Positions 6,644 through 10,428 of a stretch of 10,428 bases of DNA are shown in pieces. This stretch comes from Deltaproteobacteria bacterium. Its GTDB lineage: Bacteria; Myxococcota; XYA12-FULL-58-9; JAUUZB01. The position numbers and the translations under genes were made by a program. The stretch spans positions 1 through 10,428 of the forward strand of contig JAUUZB010000054.1 in NCBI GenBank assembly GCA_030590185.1. The letters run 5' to 3'. The notes beneath the pieces were generated by a model. It ran no database searches, had not been told where the DNA came from, and worked only from the letters and a program-made list of their open reading frames with translations. Within the stretch, counting starts at the first letter, position 1. Each line of letters opens with the position of its first letter.

Positions 6644-6871
6644 GACCTCCCTGCGTCTCCCGGCGGCAATCCCTCGCGCCGCTCCCACAACCGCCGAATG
6701 ATCAATGGGCCGGGACTCATCTCCTACCTACCGTCGCCGGCGCGGTCCTGGTTGTTGATCGCCGCCGCTTCGCCAGGCCAGCGCTGGCTTGCTCAACGGC
6801 TTGCGTCTCCCTGGCGGGATGACCATCCTTCGGTTCATGCAGCACCGCCCCACCGGGGCAACGGAGGAGTA
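6644..6871. promoter_or_regulatory. Divergent control region between the sigma operon and lpdA
   Basis: This 228-bp non-coding stretch must hold promoters in both directions. It contains an exact 10-bp direct repeat, TGCGTCTCCC, at 6652-6661 and 6802-6811, each followed within a base by GGCGG. It also has the perfect palindrome GCCAGCGCTGGC (6777-6788) and a hairpin GCCCC-acc-GGGGC (6847-6859) just ahead of the lpdA Shine-Dalgarno. I could not identify a convincing -35/-10 pair or an ECF-type GGAAC/CGTC pair on either strand. Confidence 0.5.
6863..6869 (+). promoter_or_regulatory. Ribosome binding site that fixes the lpdA start
   Basis: GGAGGAG lies just upstream of ATG 6872 and is one of the strongest Shine-Dalgarno sequences in the window. 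It decides the start inside a reading frame that is open for more than 800 bases further upstream. Confidence 0.85.
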
Positions 6872-8278
6872 ATGCCAGAGCTGGAGGTTGATGTCGCGGT
6901 GGTCGGAGCCGGCACGGCGGGTCGCAACGCGGTCCGTGAGGTGGCGCGGGCCAACAAGAGCTTCCTGTTGATCAACGGCGGGCCCATGGGCACCACCTGC
7001 GCCCGGGTTGGCTGCATGCCGTCCAAGGTCGCGATCCAGGTGGCCGAGGATTTCCACCGCCGATCCGCGCTCGCCACGGTTGGTATCGCGGGCGGTGACC
7101 AGCTTACCCTCGACCTGCCCGCGGCCATGACCTACGTCCGCGCCCGGCGCGACTTCTTTGTCGGTCGGGTGCTCGAAGGGACCGAGAAGCTGCATGGTGG
7201 CAACTTCCTCGACGGCTACGCCGAGCTCGTGGAGCCGACGGTATTGAGGGTAGGTGACACCGTGGTGAGAGCCCGAGCCGTGGTGCTCGCCACCGGCTCC
7301 CGACCGATCGTGCCCAAGGACTGGCAGGGCCTGGGCGAGCGCATCCTGACCTCGGATGAGCTCTTCGAGCAGGAGGACTTCCCGGCGCGAATGGCGGTGA
7401 TCGGACTCGGGGTGATCGGCCTGGAGATCGGTCAGACCCTGGCCCGCTTCGGCGTTGACGTCATCGGCTTCGATGCCCTCGACTCCATCGGCGGCCTGAC
7501 CGCACCGGACGTGGCGGAGTCGGCCCGCCTGGCACTGAGCGAGGACTTCCCGATCCACCTGGGGCACCCGGTGGTGATCGAGGAAGAGGGTGACGGCCTG
7601 CGCGTACGGGCCGGGGACCAATCGACCGTTGTCGACCGGGTCCTGGTCGCCATCGGCCGCACCCCCAACACCACGGACCTCGGCCTCGAGCGCTTTGGGG
7701 TCGAGACCGATCCCCGTGGGGTGCCGGTCCACGATCCCGAGACCATGCGGGTTGGTGACCTGCCGATCTTCCTGGCCGGCGACCTCAGCGGTGACCGGCT
7801 CATTCTGCACGAGGCTGCCGAAGAAGGGCGCATTGCCGGGATCAACGCGGCGGCCGACCAAGCGCAGCGCTTCGCGCGTAAGACACCGCTGGCGATCACC
7901 TTCACCGACCCGAACCTTTGTCGGGTTGGGATCCCCTGGAGGTCGGCCGAAGCGCGTGGCGCGGTGTTTGGTACCCAGAACTTCGCCCGTCAGGCCCGCT
8001 CGAAGATCCTCGGCAAGGGCCGGGGCCTGCTGCGCGTCTTTGCCGATCCCCGCGATGGACGGCTGCTCGGCGCGGAGATGGCCGCCCCCGCGGGCGAGCA
8101 CCTCGCGCACCTGTTGGCCTGGAGCCTCGAGGCAAACCAGACCGTATTCGACCTGTTGGCGATGCCCTATTACCACCCCGTGGTTGAGGAGGGCCTGCAG
8201 GGGGCGTTGACTGATCTTGCCGCAAAGGTTGAGATCAGGCCGGAGGCTCCCACCGGCCTGCGATGGGCAGCACCCTGA
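6872..8278 (+). CDS. lpdA: Dihydrolipoyl dehydrogenase (E3), class I pyridine nucleotide-disulfide oxidoreductase
   Basis: A 468-residue flavoenzyme that reoxidises dihydrolipoyl groups of 2-oxoacid dehydrogenase complexes using NAD+. The order is standard: FAD-binding GAGTAG (12-17), redox-active disulfide C43-ARVG-C48 followed by MPSK, ATGSRP (140-145), NAD-binding GLGVIG (178-183), second FAD motif AGD (302-304) and a C-terminal dimerisation domain. The catalytic pair is kept in HPVVEE (H435, E440), although the usual HPT is HPV here. The overall pattern fits the subgroup with FVGxVxEGxEK and HLxHLLAW segments, found in many proteobacteria. Ser at the FAD adenine site is not checked. No E1 or E2 gene is adjacent; instead two citrate synthase homologues follow 93 bases downstream, probably in the same transcription unit. 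It starts at ATG 6872 with a strong GGAGGAG site and is transcribed divergently from the sigma operon. Confidence 0.93.
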   Translation: MPELEVDVAVVGAGTAGRNAVREVARANKSFLLINGGPMGTTCARVGCMPSKVAIQVAEDFHRRSALATVGIAGGDQLTLDLPAAMTYVRARRDFFVGRVLEGTEKLHGGNFLDGYAELVEPTVLRVGDTVVRARAVVLATGSRPIVPKDWQGLGERILTSDELFEQEDFPARMAVIGLGVIGLEIGQTLARFGVDVIGFDALDSIGGLTAPDVAESARLALSEDFPIHLGHPVVIEEEGDGLRVRAGDQSTVVDRVLVAIGRTPNTTDLGLERFGVETDPRGVPVHDPETMRVGDLPIFLAGDLSGDRLILHEAAEEGRIAGINAAADQAQRFARKTPLAITFTDPNLCRVGIPWRSAEARGAVFGTQNFARQARSKILGKGRGLLRVFADPRDGRLLGAEMAAPAGEHLAHLLAWSLEANQTVFDLLAMPYYHPVVEEGLQGALTDLAAKVEIRPEAPTGLRWAAP

Positions 8279-8314
8279 GCCGAGCCCCGGCGTCATGACC
8301 GTGGCCCGCGCCCG

Positions 8315-8347
8315 CTGCGCCAACGTGACCGCAACGCCCTGGCGCAG
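8315..8347 (+). promoter_or_regulatory. Long-arm inverted repeat upstream of the citrate synthase pair
   Basis: Perfect 8-base arms, CTGCGCCA (8315-8322) and TGGCGCAG (8340-8347), flank 17 bases in the 93-bp gap between lpdA and the first citrate synthase gene, ending 24 bases before its start. No T tract follows, so it is not an obvious terminator. The arm and spacing pattern fits an operator or a leader hairpin controlling the pair. Confidence 0.4.
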
Positions 8348-8371
8348 TATGATCACCGAGCAACATTTGCG

Positions 8372-9610
8372 GTGAATGTCATCGACAAGGTCATCAAGAG
8401 CATTACGGGGAGCTTCCCCTGGCACGCCGACGCGCCCTTGCGCTGGCCGGTGACCAGCGAGGTAGGACCCGGGCTCAGCGGCGTGATCGCGTGCGAGACC
8501 CGGGTGAGCTGGCTCGACCCCTGGGCCGGTCTGCTCGCCTACCGCGGCGTACCGGTGGAGCGCCTCGCCGGCGCGGTCGGTTTCGAGGAGGTGGCGTTCC
8601 TGCTCATCACCGGGAATCGCCCCGAGGAGGGTAGAGATCTAGACGACCCGACCGGCTTCGAGGCCTTTGCGGCGCGACTGCGCGCCAGCCGCGTGTTGCC
8701 AGCTGACGTCATTGCGTTGGTTCGCTCGATCGATCCCGCGGTTCATCCGACCCGCATCCTGCGCGCTGGGGTCTCGGCCCTCGGCTGCCACGAGCTGTCG
8801 GTGGACGACGACCTCTCCGGCGCACAACACTGGCGGGAGTTGCGGATCGTGGGACAGGTCGCAGCCCTGGTGGCGGAGATCGGCCGGCACCGGAAGGGCC
8901 TACCGACGCACACCTCGGATCCGGAGCGCAGCCTCGCCGGCGGGATCCTCGATGCACTCACCGATCGCGAGGCGACCGACGAAGAGATCCGCTTGCTCGA
9001 TACCCTGTGGGTGCTCTACGCCGACCACGGCCTAGACGCTCCGACCTTCACCTCGATGATCGTGGCGAGTTGCCATGCCGATCCCTACTACAACGTCGTC
9101 GCCGGTCTCTCGGCCCTGCGCGGCCCACGCCTGGGGGGCGCCACCGAGTCGGTGCTCGCGCAGCTGTTGCCGCTCTCGGACGAGGTGCAGGCCCGCGCTT
9201 GGGTCCGGGAACGCATCGCCGCGGGCGAGTCGATCGCCGGGTTTGGCCACCGCCTCTACCGCATGGCCGACCCGCGGGTGGTGGTGCTGCGCCGGGAGTT
9301 GGCGATCGCAGCACGGCGCCGCGGCCGGCCGGAGCTGTTCGCCGTAGCCCGCGCCTTCGAAGAGGAGGCCTCCATGGCGCTCGCCCCCAAGGGCGTGCAC
9401 GTCAACATCAATTTTTACGCCGCGCCGTTGTTCCACCTGCTCGGGGCCGAGACACCGCTATTCTCTTGCCTCTACGCGGTTGGGCGCATGGCCGGGCTGG
9501 TGGCGCGGGTGCACGAAGCGCTGGAGGGGGGCCGGCTCTATCGACCGATCACCCGCTACGTCGGTCCAGCCGACCGCCCGGTGCCAAACGACCCGGAGTC
9601 CACGCCATGA
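8372..9610 (+). CDS. Citrate synthase family protein lacking two catalytic residues
   Basis: A 412-residue homologue of type II-like short citrate synthases, which condense acetyl-CoA and oxaloacetate. Family landmarks are clear: GLSGVIACETRVSWLDP (34-50), LLAYRGVPVERLA (54-66), DHGLDAPTF (218-226), GFGHRLYRMADPR (290-302, here starting G290) and a C-terminal NINFYA segment. The catalytic triad is not intact. H293 in GFGHR is kept, but the His of LHGGAN is Leu254 (GPRLGGATES, 251-260) and the Asp of VDFYS is Asn347 (VNINFYA, 344-350). Flanks of both sites align without gaps, so this is not a frameshift. It may be a non-catalytic partner or have changed chemistry; ATP-citrate lyase also lacks this first His. 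The start is GTG 8372, with no good Shine-Dalgarno, giving about 26 residues before the usual family start. The stop overlaps the next start (ATGA), so the two products are likely made together. Confidence 0.9.
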   Translation: MNVIDKVIKSITGSFPWHADAPLRWPVTSEVGPGLSGVIACETRVSWLDPWAGLLAYRGVPVERLAGAVGFEEVAFLLITGNRPEEGRDLDDPTGFEAFAARLRASRVLPADVIALVRSIDPAVHPTRILRAGVSALGCHELSVDDDLSGAQHWRELRIVGQVAALVAEIGRHRKGLPTHTSDPERSLAGGILDALTDREATDEEIRLLDTLWVLYADHGLDAPTFTSMIVASCHADPYYNVVAGLSALRGPRLGGATESVLAQLLPLSDEVQARAWVRERIAAGESIAGFGHRLYRMADPRVVVLRRELAIAARRRGRPELFAVARAFEEEASMALAPKGVHVNINFYAAPLFHLLGAETPLFSCLYAVGRMAGLVARVHEALEGGRLYRPITRYVGPADRPVPNDPESTP

Positions 9611-10428
9611 GGGGAGAGCGCCAACCGATAGGCGAGCAAACCTACGCCGGTGGACTCGAAGGTTTGGTGGCGGGCGATACGGCGATCGGCCGCATCGACG
9701 GCGAGCGGGGCCGGCTCCTCTACCGCGGCTACGCCATCGAAGAGTTAGCGGCCCACTGTTCCTTCGAACAGGTGAGCTACCTGGTGCTCTACGGCGAGCT
9801 GCCCGACCGCGGTGAGCTCACGGCTTGGTCCGAGGAGCTCGCCCGCTGGCGCCAACCCCCGGCGAGCGCCCTGGCCGCGCTCGAGCGCGTACCGACGAGC
9901 GCCCACCCCTTGGCCAAGTACCGCACCATGCTCACCGTCGCCGCCTGCGAGGCCCAGGGAGCCGAGCAGCCGGGCGACGATCTACGTTGGACGCGACCGG
10001 CGCGCATCCTGAGCTGGTCCACGAGCTTGGCCGCCGCCGCCATCCGTCACTTGAGTGGCCGAGCGCCCGTAGCCCCCCCCGGCGGCCTCTCCCACGCCGA
10101 GTGCTTCCTGGCCCAGACCCTGGACGCGCTCCCGACGCCAGAGGCGGTGCGGGCCTTCGAGGTCAGCTTGATCGTGCAGGCCGAGCACGGGCTACACGCC
10201 GCGGCCCTCGCCGCGCTGACCGTCATCTCCACCGGCGCGGATCTCGGCAGCGCAGTGCTCGCCGGCATGGGTGCCCTATCCGGCGTTCGCCACGGCGGCG
10301 CCAACCAGCTGGCCTTCGAAGCCATGGCGCGGCTCCCGGATCCGGAGGCCGCCAAGCGCTGGGTGCGCGAAGCACTGGCGCGCAAGGAACGCTTCGCCGG
10401 CTTCGGCCACCGGGTCTACAAGTGCCCC
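9607..10428 (+). CDS. Second citrate synthase family protein, catalytic His residues kept (3' end outside window)
   Basis: The first 274 residues are visible and the frame is open at the window edge. Start ATG 9607 overlaps the preceding stop, and GGAG (9595-9598) lies 8 bases upstream inside the previous gene. Family motifs: GLEGLVAGDTAIGRIDGERG (16-35), LLYRGYAIEELA (37-48), HPLAKYRTML (100-109), EHGL (193-196), VRHGGANQ (227-234) and GFGHRVYK (265-272). Both catalytic His residues are present: H229 in RHGGAN and H268 in GFGHR. The catalytic Asp lies beyond the window. Compared with standard enzymes, the segment after EHG is odd (HAAALAALTVIST instead of N-A-S-T-F). It is probably the active subunit of the pair, acting as citrate or 2-methylcitrate synthase; the two cannot be told apart here. 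Confidence 0.9.
   Translation, partial: MRGERQPIGEQTYAGGLEGLVAGDTAIGRIDGERGRLLYRGYAIEELAAHCSFEQVSYLVLYGELPDRGELTAWSEELARWRQPPASALAALERVPTSAHPLAKYRTMLTVAACEAQGAEQPGDDLRWTRPARILSWSTSLAAAAIRHLSGRAPVAPPGGLSHAECFLAQTLDALPTPEAVRAFEVSLIVQAEHGLHAAALAALTVISTGADLGSAVLAGMGALSGVRHGGANQLAFEAMARLPDPEAAKRWVREALARKERFAGFGHRVYKCP

Noticed and set aside
6014..6688. GTG 6688 as the sigma factor start.
   Set aside because: It adds a basic, non-conserved 15-residue stretch, while ATG 6643 has GGGAGG immediately upstream, though at a short spacing.
6050..6871. A 274-residue N-terminal extension of the dihydrolipoyl dehydrogenase frame, giving a 742-residue fusion.
   Set aside because: It lies antisense to the sigma factor and kinase start, has no recognisable domain, and the strong GGAGGAG site with ATG 6872 matches the normal family start.
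6728..8425. A 565-residue open frame on the minus strand.
   Set aside because: It is antisense to lpdA, has low-complexity composition and no domain; such shadows are expected at this GC content.
9110..9145. Frameshift or sequencing error as the cause of the lost catalytic His in the first citrate synthase.
   Set aside because: Codons on both sides align with the family without a gap, and His (CAC/CAT) to Leu CTG needs more than one base change.

Overview
The window is GC-rich, gene-dense bacterial chromosome. Three things together point to a member of the Myxococcota (former Deltaproteobacteria) or a relative with similar signalling: a Cys-rich lipoprotein with CGNG/CGDG...CDG repeats, a soluble Hanks-type Ser/Thr kinase with FHA domains encoded with an ECF-type sigma factor, and strong GC3 bias. 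This placement is an inference from gene content; there is no rRNA or marker gene to confirm it. I see no tRNA, rRNA, CRISPR array, insertion sequence or phage gene.

Layout. 1-753 (minus) is the N-terminal part of a secreted Cys-rich lipoprotein that runs off the left edge. A roughly 100-bp divergent spacer separates it from 852-2831 (plus), a large membrane protein with about nine predicted membrane segments and a periplasmic tail that looks like two ExbD/TolR-type domains. That gene converges on a minus-strand operon, read right to left: an ECF-type sigma factor (6643-6014), a 697-residue Ser/Thr kinase with two C-terminal FHA domains (6017-3924, start overlapping the sigma stop as ATGA), and a stand-alone double-FHA protein (3863-2916). 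The stand-alone protein aligns along its whole length with the kinase tail. From a 228-bp divergent control region, a plus-strand metabolic group runs rightwards: dihydrolipoyl dehydrogenase (6872-8278), then two tandem citrate-synthase-family genes (8372-9610, and 9607 to the right edge), also joined by an ATGA overlap.

How the genes may work together. The minus operon reads as a phospho-signalling switch: the kinase has every catalytic motif and no membrane segment, the sigma factor has no neighbouring anti-sigma factor, and the two FHA-bearing proteins could compete for the same phosphothreonine ligand. The plus group supplies enzymes around the entry to the TCA cycle. Its most striking feature is that the first citrate synthase homologue has lost two of the three catalytic residues (His to Leu254, Asp to Asn347), while its translationally coupled partner keeps both catalytic His residues visible here. 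That suggests an active/inactive pair that may form a hetero-oligomer. The shared 228-bp region between the sigma operon and the metabolic genes carries a 10-bp direct repeat, a 12-bp palindrome and a hairpin next to the lpdA ribosome binding site.
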